Below are positions 7,387 to 14,261 of a DNA stretch of 14,261 nt, piece by piece; position 1 is the first letter of the stretch; each line of letters begins with the position of its first letter. Where the stretch lies: positions 1-14,261 of the forward strand of contig CAJWTF010000098.1 in the NCBI GenBank assembly GCA_913046825.1, in the 5' to 3' direction. This stretch comes from an uncultured Rickettsiales bacterium. GTDB lineage: Bacteria; Pseudomonadota; Alphaproteobacteria; UBA8366. The translations under genes and the position numbers were made by a program. The notes beneath the pieces are model-generated. The model ran no database searches, was not told the DNA's origin, and saw only the letters and a list, made by a program, of their open reading frames with translations.

Positions 7387-8250
7387 ATGCGCGTTTGTAG
7401 TTATCTTGAGAATGGTGAGCGTCGACTGGGTTTGCTGAAGAGCGATGTGGTGGTTCCGGTGGCGGCATTGGACGCTGCGATGCCGAATGAATTGAGCGAT
7501 ATCCTGCGCAGAGAAGGTGGGCTCGACGCGCTCAGGGCATTGGACGCCAAGGCTAAAGCATCAGACGGCATGCCACTCGTGGCGCTGACGCTAGATCTGC
7601 CGGTACGGGGTTCCGGCAAGATTTTCTGTCTCGGTCTGAATTATGCGGCCCACGCGGCGGAAGGTGGTCACGCGAAGCCCGAATATCCTTCGTTTTTCAT
7701 GCGCGGTGAGACGTCGTTCACGGCACCTGGTCAACCCATCGTTCGCCCGCGCCTCTCGGAGCAGCTCGACTACGAAGCGGAAATGACTCTCGTCATCGGC
7801 AAGAAAGCGCGCCATGTCTCTAGCGAGAATGCGCTCGATTACGTCGCTGGGTATACCTGCGCAAACGAGGGGTCGGTGCGGGAATATCAGCGTAAGACCT
7901 CGCAATGGACCATCGGTAAGAACTTCGATCTCAGCGGTTCCATGGGGCCGTTCTTTGTTTCCGCTGATGAGGTGCCGCCAGGCGGCACGGGGCTGAAGAT
8001 CGAATGCCGCCTCAATGGTGAGGTGATGCAAAGTGCGAATACCGACAGTATGCTTTGCGACGTGCCGATGGCGATCGAGTTGTTAAGCGCGGCCCTGACC
8101 TTGGAGCCGGGCGACTTGATACTGACCGGTACACCGGAAGGTGTGGGCCATGCCCGCACTCCACAAGTCTGGATGGAGCCCGGCGACATGGTCGAAGTGG
8201 AGATAGAGGGGATTGGATTGTTGCGGAATTCGATCGTGGCAGAAGACTAA
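7387..8250 (+). CDS. Fumarylacetoacetate hydrolase (FAH) family protein
   Basis: 287 residues, close to the usual length of bacterial FAH-family hydrolases and decarboxylases, which cleave or decarboxylate acylpyruvate-type products of aromatic or sugar-acid catabolism with a divalent metal. The core begins at IFCLGLNYAAHA (79-90). LDYEAEMTLVIGK (127-139) supplies metal ligands E130 and E132; WTIGKNFD (174-181) supplies the conserved Lys178; LTGTPEGVG lies at 246-254. The third metal ligand, normally Asp in a (N)D-x-S-x-R-D segment, is here Glu161 in ANEGSVREYQ (159-168), and the later Asp is Glu166. The ATG at 7387 has AGGG about 8 bases upstream; the TTG just before it is not needed. The VOC gene follows after 2 bp, so the two probably form a coupled pair. 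The exact reaction is unknown. Confidence 0.88.
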   Translation: MRVCSYLENGERRLGLLKSDVVVPVAALDAAMPNELSDILRREGGLDALRALDAKAKASDGMPLVALTLDLPVRGSGKIFCLGLNYAAHAAEGGHAKPEYPSFFMRGETSFTAPGQPIVRPRLSEQLDYEAEMTLVIGKKARHVSSENALDYVAGYTCANEGSVREYQRKTSQWTIGKNFDLSGSMGPFFVSADEVPPGGTGLKIECRLNGEVMQSANTDSMLCDVPMAIELLSAALTLEPGDLILTGTPEGVGHARTPQVWMEPGDMVEVEIEGIGLLRNSIVAED

Positions 8251-8252
8251 CC

Positions 8253-8648
8253 ATGAAAGAGATTTCTGGCATCAATCACGTAGGTCTTCGGATCCGGGAT
8301 TTGGCGCGTAGCCGAGCATTCTATGAAAAACTGGGTTTCGAGTTTATCATTGGACCAATCGGTCCGGAGCCGGTCGCCGTCATGGAACATCTGTCCGGTG
8401 TGAACATCAATTTTATCTTGAACGCCAGCAACGATGCTTCCGGCGATAACATCCTGATGGACGTACCGGCGAAACACACGGGTTATACTCATATGGCGCT
8501 CGAAATAAGCGACAGGGATTCGGTGAAGCAGCAACTTACCAAGGCCGGAGTATCGATCACCGAGACGGTTGAGCTTCCGGATGGCGCGGTGTTCTTCTTC
8601 ATCCGTGACCCTGACGGAAATGTCATCGAGTTCCATCAACCGCGGTAG
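8253..8648 (+). CDS. VOC superfamily (glyoxalase/dioxygenase-fold) metalloprotein
   Basis: 131 residues, a single vicinal-oxygen-chelate domain. It begins with the typical INHVGLRIRDLARSRAFYEK (7-26), has THMALEISD at 79-87 for the second module, and ends FFFIRDPDGNVIEFHQP. Expected metal ligands are His9, Glu45, His80 and Glu126, all present, so a metal site is likely. The family includes glyoxalase I, extradiol dioxygenases, epimerases and antibiotic-binding proteins; the size fits a lactoylglutathione-lyase-like or epimerase-like member and is too short for a two-domain extradiol dioxygenase. The ATG at 8253 lies 2 bp after the FAH stop codon, so translation is probably coupled and a role on the same small molecule is plausible. 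A longer upstream reading of the frame overlaps FAH and is not credible. Confidence 0.88.
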   Translation: MKEISGINHVGLRIRDLARSRAFYEKLGFEFIIGPIGPEPVAVMEHLSGVNINFILNASNDASGDNILMDVPAKHTGYTHMALEISDRDSVKQQLTKAGVSITETVELPDGAVFFFIRDPDGNVIEFHQPR

Positions 8649-8731
8649 CCGTCTCAGGTAGATTGAATTGCACGAATGATTGGGGAAGAAGATGGAACCT
8701 GTCACCGCAAACTAGAATAGGATGCGCCCGA

Positions 8732-9646
8732 TTGCGGAAACCATCTGTTCGAAGATATCTCGTCTGGCTGTTGGCGGTTTATGTCTGCGTTTGGCCGTGG
8801 ACCTCAGTTAAGGGAGCTGTTGGCAGTGTCACCCCGGGTCCGGGCGTGGTGGAAATTCCAGTTCGCATTGCCGGCGAACGGCAATCCATGCGGATATATT
8901 ATTTCAAACCTCACAGGTATCACGCCGACAGACCGGTGGTGTTTGTCATGCACGGGGTCAAACGCAACGCCCGCGACTATTTGAATGCGTGGAAAGAGCT
9001 CGCTCAGCTGCACAACTTGTTGGTCGTAGTACCCGAATTTTCAAAAAAACAATTTCCCGGCTCACGTAGCTATAATCTTGGGAACGTCTTTGCGCGAGGA
9101 GGTGCGTTAAATTCTGCCAGCGAATGGAGCTTCACGATCATCGACCAGCTGTTTGCGAAATTCGCCGATCTATTCGGGAGCGCGTGCTCTAGATACAGTA
9201 TTTTCGGCCATTCGGCGGGTGCTCAATTCGTGCACAGAATGATCTTGCTGTCTCCACAATCCCCGTTCGACATGGCCATAGCCGCGAATGCGGGTTGGTA
9301 TACTTTGCCGGACTTAAACCAGGCTTGGCCTTACGGATTGCACGGTACGAGCTTGAATGAGGATGCGGTCTTAACGCCGTTTGCACGCAAATTAGTGGTT
9401 TTGTTGGGGGAGAAGGACAACGATCCCCATGGTAAGTATCTTAACCGCTCCAGAGAAGCGATGGCTCAGGGGCCGCACCGTTTGGCCCGAGGACAGAATT
9501 TTGACGCCGAGGCAAAGCGGGCCGCCAAGCGCCTGGGAGTATCTTACAGTTGGGAGAGAAGAACGATAAAGTCTGTCGGACATGACCACCGCCGAATGGC
9601 CAAATTTGCGGCAAAAATATTCGCGCCTCAGATTGGATGCCGATAG
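8732..9646 (+). CDS. Secreted alpha/beta hydrolase (esterase/depolymerase-like)
   Basis: 304 residues if started at the TTG at 8732. The N-terminus then reads MRKPSVRRYLVWLLAVYVCV, a basic n-region and hydrophobic core of a signal peptide, with likely cleavage near VKGA; an AGGA 9 bases upstream supports this start. A TTG at 8663, with an AGG about 5 bases upstream, is the alternative and adds 23 residues. Alpha/beta-hydrolase marks are VVFVMHGVKRNARDY (oxyanion-hole HG at 74-75), the nucleophile elbow GHSAGAQF with Ser161, an acid at Asp229 or Asp231 in LGEKDND, and His284 in VGHDHRR. The layout resembles polyhydroxybutyrate-depolymerase-like or feruloyl-esterase-like hydrolases. Its probable export sets it apart from the cytosolic neighbours; it may release substrate outside the cell or in the periplasm. 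It sits 83 bp after the VOC gene. Confidence 0.75.
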   Translation: MRKPSVRRYLVWLLAVYVCVWPWTSVKGAVGSVTPGPGVVEIPVRIAGERQSMRIYYFKPHRYHADRPVVFVMHGVKRNARDYLNAWKELAQLHNLLVVVPEFSKKQFPGSRSYNLGNVFARGGALNSASEWSFTIIDQLFAKFADLFGSACSRYSIFGHSAGAQFVHRMILLSPQSPFDMAIAANAGWYTLPDLNQAWPYGLHGTSLNEDAVLTPFARKLVVLLGEKDNDPHGKYLNRSREAMAQGPHRLARGQNFDAEAKRAAKRLGVSYSWERRTIKSVGHDHRRMAKFAAKIFAPQIGCR

Positions 9647-9678
9647 ATCGACTGGCTCTATTTTCGGAGGCTAAAACA

Positions 9679-10563
9679 ATGACACTTTTTGGCTCCACGC
9701 AGAAAGCGCAATACGCACGTGACGGCTTCCTCTTCCCGGTGCAAGCCTTGCGTCCCGACGAAGCAGCGTCTTACCGCGCAAATTTGGAAACCTTTGAAAG
9801 TGAAATCGGTGGACGCATCACTTCGAACGCGGTTGACGGCAAATATCGTTTTCGCCTGCACACACTGCTTCCGTGGGCGCATGAATTGGCGACGCTCCCC
9901 GTCGTCCTGGATGCGATCGAAGCGCTGATCGGGCCCGATATTCTGATCTATATGACAACCTTCTTCATTAAGGAGGCGCAGACGGAGGCGATCACTGGTT
10001 GGCATCAGGACGCGACTTATTTCGGCCTGCGGCCCTATGAACACGTATCGGCTTGGATCGCGCTGTCGCCGGCGACGCTGGAGAGCGGCTGCATGCGGTT
10101 CGTGCCGGGGAGCCATAAAGGCGGACAGCTCGACCATCGTGCTCATGCGGATGTGAAAATCCTGAATACCGGCGGACAGCAGTTGATCGGTGCGCTCGAC
10201 CGGGAAGCCGCCGTGGCGGCGCCTTTGGCGCCCGGTGAGTTCTCGCTGCATCACACGCTCACCGTTCATCATTCACCCGCCAATCATTCGGACGACCGAC
10301 GCATCGGCTTCGCGGTCAGTTATATTCCGGCGCGGTGCCGACATCTTGGTCAAGACCGGCGCGCGCCTGCTATGTTGGTGCGCGGGGAGGATACATTCGG
10401 ACATTTCGATCCGGAGGCCGTGCCACAAGCTGGCCGAGAGGAAGAAGCGCGGCAAGCGCATGCCGACTGTTATGCGCGCTACCGCGCCAACTACAATGAA
10501 CAGGTCGACTTGGTGTCGAAATTCGGGGAAGCGCCGAGCGGGGCGATTTCAAAAGGGGAATAA
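9679..10563 (+). CDS. Phytanoyl-CoA dioxygenase (PhyH) family Fe(II)/2-oxoglutarate oxygenase
   Basis: 294 residues, the normal length for bacterial PhyH proteins, which hydroxylate or otherwise oxidise small molecules with Fe(II), O2 and 2-oxoglutarate. The HxD iron motif is WHQDATYF (His109, Asp111). The distal His is His197 in TVHHSPANHSDDRR, followed by Arg207/Arg208, expected to bind the 2-oxoglutarate carboxylate. SGCMRFVPGSHKGG at 136-149 is a strong family signature. Keeping the Asp of HxD argues for a hydroxylase and against a halogenase, where that residue is lost. The ATG at 9679 has a GGAGG 8 bases upstream, the best ribosome binding site in the window. The TAA is one base before the amidase ATG, so the two are probably translated together. 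The substrate is unknown. Confidence 0.9.
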   Translation: MTLFGSTQKAQYARDGFLFPVQALRPDEAASYRANLETFESEIGGRITSNAVDGKYRFRLHTLLPWAHELATLPVVLDAIEALIGPDILIYMTTFFIKEAQTEAITGWHQDATYFGLRPYEHVSAWIALSPATLESGCMRFVPGSHKGGQLDHRAHADVKILNTGGQQLIGALDREAAVAAPLAPGEFSLHHTLTVHHSPANHSDDRRIGFAVSYIPARCRHLGQDRRAPAMLVRGEDTFGHFDPEAVPQAGREEEARQAHADCYARYRANYNEQVDLVSKFGEAPSGAISKGE

Positions 10564-10564
10564 T

Positions 10565-12019
10565 ATGTCGGAACTTGCTTTTAAATCCGCGACCGAACTC
10601 GCGGCCATGATCTGCGCGAAAAAGATCAGCGCGGTCGAACTGCTCGAGCATTATCTGGACCGGGTCGAACGATATAACCCGGAACTGAACGCGATCATCG
10701 TCCTTGACGTGGAACGGGCGCGGGCGCGGGCGCGTGAAGCTGACGCGGCATTGGCGAAAGGGGAGGTCTGGGGTCCGTTACACGGCGTGCCCATGACCAT
10801 CAAGGAATCTTACAACGTCGCCGGATTGCCGACCACGAACGGACGTCCAGAGATGAAGGACAACATAGCCGAGGCTGATGCCTTGTCGGTCGAGCGTCTA
10901 AAAGACGCCGGAGTTGTGCTATTCGGTAAAACCAACGTACCGCTCAATCTCGCGGACTTTCAGAGCTATAATGAGGTCTACGGGACCACGAATAGCCCGT
11001 GGGATCTTAAGCGCGTTCCCGGCGGCTCCTCTGGCGGCTCCGCTGCGGCACTAGCGGCAGGGTTATGCGGGTTCGAGTCCGGCTCTGATATTGGCGGATC
11101 AATACGAAATCCCGCGCATTACTGCGGCGTCTTCGGACACAAGCCAACCTGGGGCCTGATTCCGCCACGCGGGCATGCTCTGCCGGGCCTGCTGGTTCAG
11201 CCGGACCTGTCAGTGGTGGGCCCCTTGGCGCGCAGCGCTGGCGACCTCGAGGTCGGCGTCATGGCCATGGCGGGCCCGGATGAGCTCGACGGCGTTGGCA
11301 TGAAGCTTGACCTCCCGACGCCGCGCCAGACGAAGCTCGGCGACTATAAGGTTGCCGTCTGGAACAATGAGGCAATGGCACCGGTCAGCAGCGAGGTTGA
11401 GGAACGTGTCACGGCCGTGGCGAAGACCATTTCAGATGCTGGCGGCACGGTCGATTTCGATGCTCGGCCAGATTTCAACTCGGCGGAAGCGCAGAATACT
11501 TTCCGCACCCTGCTATGGTCGGCAATGGCCGCCCGCATACCCGATGCGGATTTCGCCGAGATGGTGAAATCCGCGTCCGAACTCTCCCCCGAAGATCAAA
11601 GTGGCGGGGCGCAATTGTTGCGAATTCAGACCATCTCGTATCACGACCATTTCACCGCTCATAACAAACGCATGCGCCTGCGCTGGGCCTGGGACGCTCT
11701 CTTCCGGGATCACGATGCCCTCATCGCACCGATCATGGCGACGCCCGCCTTCGAGCATGACCAGAGTGCGATGGGCAAACGCAAGATCACGATTGAGGGC
11801 GCGGAGCGACCTTATTTCGAGCAGCTGTTCTGGGCCGGATTGGCGGTGTGTTGTTACTTGCCGTCGACGATCATTCCCACGGGGCCAAATAAGGACGGAT
11901 TGCCCATCGGCATTCAGATCATCGGCCGCCAATACGGAGATCTGGAAACCATCGGTTTGGCTAAACTGTTGGAGGCAGAGGGCTACGCCTTCACACCGCC
12001 GCTGGGGTATGCGAGTTGA
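10565..12019 (+). CDS. Amidase signature family hydrolase
   Basis: 484 residues, the usual length of amidase-signature enzymes, which hydrolyse carboxamides to the acid and an amine or ammonia. The catalytic Ser-cisSer-Lys triad is visible: Lys80 in HGVPMTIKES, Ser155 in VPGGSSGGSAAALAAG, and nucleophile Ser179 in SGSDIGGSIRNPA; the 75- and 24-residue spacings equal those of known family members. The C-terminal PIGIQIIGRQYGD is the usual closing block. It lacks the marks of the GatA subunit context (no gatB or gatC nearby), so a catabolic amidase is favoured. The ATG at 10565 is served by AAGGGG inside the end of the PhyH gene, one base after its stop codon. A longer reading from 10190 overlaps PhyH in another frame and is rejected. 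No terminator is seen before the convergent tRNA 21 bp away. Confidence 0.92.
   Translation: MSELAFKSATELAAMICAKKISAVELLEHYLDRVERYNPELNAIIVLDVERARARAREADAALAKGEVWGPLHGVPMTIKESYNVAGLPTTNGRPEMKDNIAEADALSVERLKDAGVVLFGKTNVPLNLADFQSYNEVYGTTNSPWDLKRVPGGSSGGSAAALAAGLCGFESGSDIGGSIRNPAHYCGVFGHKPTWGLIPPRGHALPGLLVQPDLSVVGPLARSAGDLEVGVMAMAGPDELDGVGMKLDLPTPRQTKLGDYKVAVWNNEAMAPVSSEVEERVTAVAKTISDAGGTVDFDARPDFNSAEAQNTFRTLLWSAMAARIPDADFAEMVKSASELSPEDQSGGAQLLRIQTISYHDHFTAHNKRMRLRWAWDALFRDHDALIAPIMATPAFEHDQSAMGKRKITIEGAERPYFEQLFWAGLAVCCYLPSTIIPTGPNKDGLPIGIQIIGRQYGDLETIGLAKLLEAEGYAFTPPLGYAS
10715..10732 (+). repeat. Three tandem copies of the hexamer CGGGCG
   Basis: Three perfect copies lie inside the amidase gene and encode the alternating Arg-Ala stretch at about residues 51-56 in a predicted helix. 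It keeps the reading frame and may be prone to length change by slippage, but it could simply reflect codon choice. Confidence 0.5.
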
Positions 12020-12040
12020 GTGATTACGAATGTGAAGGAT

Positions 12041-12117
12041 TGGTGGGCCTGGAGGGACTTGAACCCCCGGCATAGCCGTTATGAGCGGCTCGTTCTAACC
12101 AACTGAACTACAGGCCC
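12041..12117 (-). tRNA. tRNA-Ile2 (CAT anticodon, lysidine type)
   Basis: A complete cloverleaf of 77 nt including the encoded CCA. Acceptor stem GGGCCTG pairs with CAGGCCC; D stem GTTC with GAAC; anticodon stem AGCCG with CGGCT around loop CTCATAA (anticodon CAT, complement of 12081-12083); T stem GGGGG with CCCTC (one G-T pair) around TTCAAGT; discriminator A. CAT is shared by initiator Met, elongator Met and the minor Ile tRNA. Initiator is excluded because 1-72 is a normal G-C pair and the anticodon stem lacks three G-C pairs. C4-G69 and C5-G68, which promote lysidine formation by TilS in E. coli, are both present, favouring tRNA-Ile2 reading AUA. Elongator Met is the alternative. It lies downstream of rpoD on the same strand but beyond the rpoD terminator. 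Confidence 0.9.
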
Positions 12118-12123
12118 GCAGTC

Positions 12124-12152
12124 TCTATACCAGCGCTGGGGGCGGCTGTCAG
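12124..12152 (-). promoter_or_regulatory. Sigma70-type promoter for the tRNA gene
   Basis: On the minus strand CTGACA (complement of 12147-12152) is a 5/6 match to the -35 consensus, followed by exactly 17 bp and then TATAGA (complement of 12124-12129), a 4/6 match to the -10. Only 6 bases separate the -10 from the mature 5' end of the tRNA at 12117. The spacer contains a perfect 10-bp palindrome, CCAGCGCTGG (12130-12139), and the -35 lies inside a 6-bp inverted repeat (12136-12141 with 12154-12159). Placement between the rpoD terminator and the tRNA supports the call. Confidence 0.6.
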
Positions 12153-12172
12153 TCCCCAGTCGAGTGCCGGCG

Positions 12173-12205
12173 AAAAAAAAGCCCGCGAAATTTTGCGGGC
12201 CTTTT
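12173..12205 (-). terminator. Rho-independent terminator of rpoD
   Basis: A perfect 6-bp stem, GCCCGC (12181-12186) and GCGGGC (12195-12200), encloses an 8-base loop. On the minus strand, stop codon side first, the hairpin is followed by eight T residues (complement of 12173-12180). It starts about 25 bases after the rpoD stop codon. On the plus strand it is followed by CTTTTC, so it could also work weakly in the other direction. Confidence 0.88.
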
Positions 12206-12225
12206 CGTATTAGATGTCCGACCGG

Positions 12226-14261
12226 TCAGTAATCGAGGAAACTGCGGAGTTTCCGGGATCGGCTCGGGTGTTTCAGCTTGCGGAGCGCTTTGGCTTCGAT
12301 CTGCCGGATACGCTCTCGGGTGACCGAGAATTGCTGGCCGACTTCTTCCAGCGTGTGGTCAGTGTTCATGCCGATGCCGAAGCGCATGCGCAGGACCCGT
12401 TCCTCGCGCGGCGTAAGGCTGGCCAGCACGCGTGTCGTGGTCTCCCGCAGATTCGACTGCATGGCTGCGTCCGAGGGCAGAATAGCATTCTTGTCCTCGA
12501 TGAAATCGCCGAGATGACTGTCTTCCTCGTCACCGATGGGCGTCTCGAGGCTGATCGGCTCCTTGGCGATCTTCAGGACCTTGCGGACCTTCTCGATCGG
12601 CATGGCGAGCTTCTCCGCCAATTCTTCTGGCGTCGGCTCGCGGCCGATCTCATGCAGCATCTGGCGGGAGGTGCGGACCAACTTGTTGATAGTCTCGATC
12701 ATGTGCACTGGGATACGGATAGTGCGGGCCTGGTCGGCAATAGACCGAGTGATCGCCTGACGGATCCACCATGTGGCGTAGGTGGAGAATTTGTAACCGC
12801 GACGGTATTCGAACTTATCGACCGCTTTCATCAAACCGATGTTACCTTCCTGGATTAGATCGAGGAACTGCAAGCCGCGGTTCGTGTATTTCTTGGCGAT
12901 CGAAATAACGAGACGCAAGTTGGCCTCAATCATTTCTTTCTTGGCCTTGGTTGCCTCGCGCTCACCTTTTTGCACCACTCCTACAACGCGACGGTATTCG
13001 GCAATAGGTAGGCCGGCTTCGGCCGTGATGTCGGTGATGCCTTCGCGAATTGTGGTGATATCGTCTTTGTAGGCCTTCGCGAATTTCTCCCAACCTTTGG
13101 ATTTCAAACGTCCAACCTTACGAAGCCACGCTGGGTCGATTTCGTTGCCGCGGTATTTCTCAAGGAACTCTTCGCGTTTAATTCGGCATTTCGTAGCGAT
13201 TCGAAGCAGTTTGCCTTCAAGGCCAATCAACAGGCGGTTCATTTCGTACATCTGTTCCACCAACTGCTCAATGCGGTTGTTATTCAGATGTACGTCTTCC
13301 ATAAGGTCGACCAACTCCTGGCGTAACTTACCGTAACGCTTTTCCTGGCTAGGCTTGATTTCCAATGTGCCCTGCATGGCGTCCAAGCGGATTAGTTGGA
13401 GTTTGTGAAGTTTTTTGTAGGTCTTGTTGATCTGCTCGAAGGTTGCCACCACCTGTGGGGTCAGCTTGGCTTCCATGGCGGCAAGGGACAGGTTGGCTTC
13501 CGCGTCTTCGTCTTCGTCATCCTCGCTACTGCTTTCGTCCCCCCCGGCGCCTTCGCCTTCGGGTTTGCTATCTTCAGTATTCTGTTCCTTCATTGGCCCC
13601 AGTTTCTCGATCTTGCCTGTCGAGGCTTGGCCTTCAGACTCTTCGTCGCCTTCTTCGTGCTCTTCGTCTTCGTTCATATTGTTCGATCCGGGGCCGCCGC
13701 CGTTGGTAGCGTCCAAATCGATGATGTCGCGGAGCAGCATATCGCCATTCACCAAGGCATCGTGCCACTGGACTATGGCCTTGATAGTGAGCGGGCTCTC
13801 GCAAATACCGCCAATCATCATATCGTTTCCGGCCTCGATGCGCTTTGCGATAGCAATTTCACCCTCGCGCGACAGTAATTCCACCGATCCCATCTCGCGC
13901 AGGTACATGCGCACCGGATCATCCGTTCGGCCGAGGTCCGCCTCGTTTACATTGCCACTAGCCTGTTGGCCCTCGCTTTCGGTTGACTCGGGCTCATCAG
14001 GCGATTCTGCTTCGGTTTCTTCGTTTTCGACGACATTAATGCCCATTTCCGACAGCATTGACATGGTGTCCTCGATCTGCTCGGAAGAAACTTGGTCAGG
14101 AGGCAGGGCTTTGTTGAGGTCGTCATACGTGACGTACCCCTTTTCCTTACCCTGGGTGACCATGGTCTTTACCGCGCCGCCTAACGTATCGATTAGCGGG
14201 CTATCGCCACCATCTTCTTGAGAAACTTGGGATTGTGCTGCCGCTCTTGCTGCTTTCGCCA
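12226..14261 (-). CDS. rpoD: RNA polymerase primary sigma factor RpoD (sigma70), 5' end outside the window
   Basis: 677 residues visible. Numbered from the internal Met at 14163: region 1.1 end ([14 protein letters not shown], 9-22; SEMGINVVE, 38-46), region 1.2 ([23 protein letters not shown], about 80-102), a long non-conserved insert (about 120-400) with acidic, Ser-rich runs at 164-179 and 209-223, region 2 ([12 protein letters not shown] at 415-426; [19 protein letters not shown] at 435-453; [13 protein letters not shown] at 459-471), region 3 (about 480-560), and region 4 with the -35 binding helix-turn-helix ([23 protein letters not shown], about 605-627), ending RSFLDY. The frame stays open upstream of that Met for 32 residues to the edge, including [12 protein letters not shown], which matches normal RpoD region 1.1, so the true start lies beyond 14261. 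It directs housekeeping transcription. A clear terminator follows the stop codon. Confidence 0.97.
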   Translation of the reverse strand, partial: AKAARAAAQSQVSQEDGGDSPLIDTLGGAVKTMVTQGKEKGYVTYDDLNKALPPDQVSSEQIEDTMSMLSEMGINVVENEETEAESPDEPESTESEGQQASGNVNEADLGRTDDPVRMYLREMGSVELLSREGEIAIAKRIEAGNDMMIGGICESPLTIKAIVQWHDALVNGDMLLRDIIDLDATNGGGPGSNNMNEDEEHEEGDEESEGQASTGKIEKLGPMKEQNTEDSKPEGEGAGGDESSSEDDEDEDAEANLSLAAMEAKLTPQVVATFEQINKTYKKLHKLQLIRLDAMQGTLEIKPSQEKRYGKLRQELVDLMEDVHLNNNRIEQLVEQMYEMNRLLIGLEGKLLRIATKCRIKREEFLEKYRGNEIDPAWLRKVGRLKSKGWEKFAKAYKDDITTIREGITDITAEAGLPIAEYRRVVGVVQKGEREATKAKKEMIEANLRLVISIAKKYTNRGLQFLDLIQEGNIGLMKAVDKFEYRRGYKFSTYATWWIRQAITRSIADQARTIRIPVHMIETINKLVRTSRQMLHEIGREPTPEELAEKLAMPIEKVRKVLKIAKEPISLETPIGDEEDSHLGDFIEDKNAILPSDAAMQSNLRETTTRVLASLTPREERVLRMRFGIGMNTDHTLEEVGQQFSVTRERIRQIEAKALRKLKHPSRSRKLRSFLDY

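Noticed and set aside
10190..10564. N-terminal extension of the amidase frame
   Set aside because: It overlaps conserved PhyH sequence in another frame; the ATG at 10565 has its own ribosome binding site and a normal amidase start.
12214..12858. 214-codon plus-strand open frame opposite rpoD regions 2-4
   Set aside because: Antisense to the most conserved part of RpoD and begins next to the terminator; a shadow.
14161..14163. ATG as the start of rpoD
   Set aside because: The frame stays open upstream to the window edge and encodes [12 protein letters not shown], conserved RpoD region 1.1 sequence, so this Met is internal.
13424..14221. 265-codon Ser-rich plus-strand open frame inside rpoD
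   Set aside because: Its serine richness is the antisense image of the acidic codons of the RpoD insert; no ribosome binding site or domain.
1..14261. CRISPR arrays, insertion sequences or attachment sites
   Set aside because: No regularly spaced repeats, transposase or integrase motifs, or paired terminal repeats were seen; the tRNA is not flanked by an integrase gene or a duplicated 3' end.

Overview
The window reads as chromosomal DNA of an alphaproteobacterium, probably Rhodospirillales-like. The evidence is the form of the primary sigma factor (a long acidic insert between regions 1.2 and 2, and a C-terminus typical of alphaproteobacterial RpoD), an EttA-type ABCF protein starting in the usual alphaproteobacterial way, moderately high G+C, and a set of small-molecule catabolic genes common in marine and soil members of the group. 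No mobile element, CRISPR array or phage gene was found. Every call comes from reading motifs; no database search was run.

Layout. 1-201: the AT-rich tail of a probable FkbM-type methyltransferase, cut by the window edge. 253-1932 (-): EttA-like translation factor. 1933-2087: divergent intergenic region with a perfect 7-bp inverted repeat. 2088-3476 (+): homoserine-dehydrogenase-like oxidoreductase with a C-terminal SAF-like domain. 3477-6172 (-): two-gene operon, acyl-CoA synthetase then a double-hotdog MaoC-like protein, joined by an ATGA overlap. 6287-12019 (+): a co-directional run of a PAPS-dependent sulfotransferase, a small frameshifted membrane protein, a fumarylacetoacetate hydrolase (FAH) family enzyme, a VOC (glyoxalase-fold) protein, a secreted alpha/beta hydrolase, a phytanoyl-CoA dioxygenase (PhyH) family oxygenase and an amidase. 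12041-12117 (-): a CAT-anticodon tRNA, most likely tRNA-Ile2 (lysidine type), with its own sigma70-like promoter. 12173-12205: rpoD terminator. 12226-14261 (-): rpoD, with its 5' end outside the window.

How the genes may work together. The two ends are housekeeping (translation, transcription, a tRNA). The middle looks like an accessory catabolic island: acyl-CoA activation plus a hotdog protein on one strand, and C-C hydrolase, VOC, esterase-like hydrolase, 2-oxoglutarate oxygenase and amidase on the other. FAH/VOC (2-bp gap) and PhyH/amidase (1-bp gap) look translationally coupled. The substrate cannot be read from sequence. Several of these enzymes depart from family consensus at key positions: the acyl-CoA synthetase P-loop, the FAH metal-site Asp, and the hotdog catalytic dyad. 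These departures are the most useful leads, along with the frameshifted small membrane protein and the nearly leaderless tRNA promoter.
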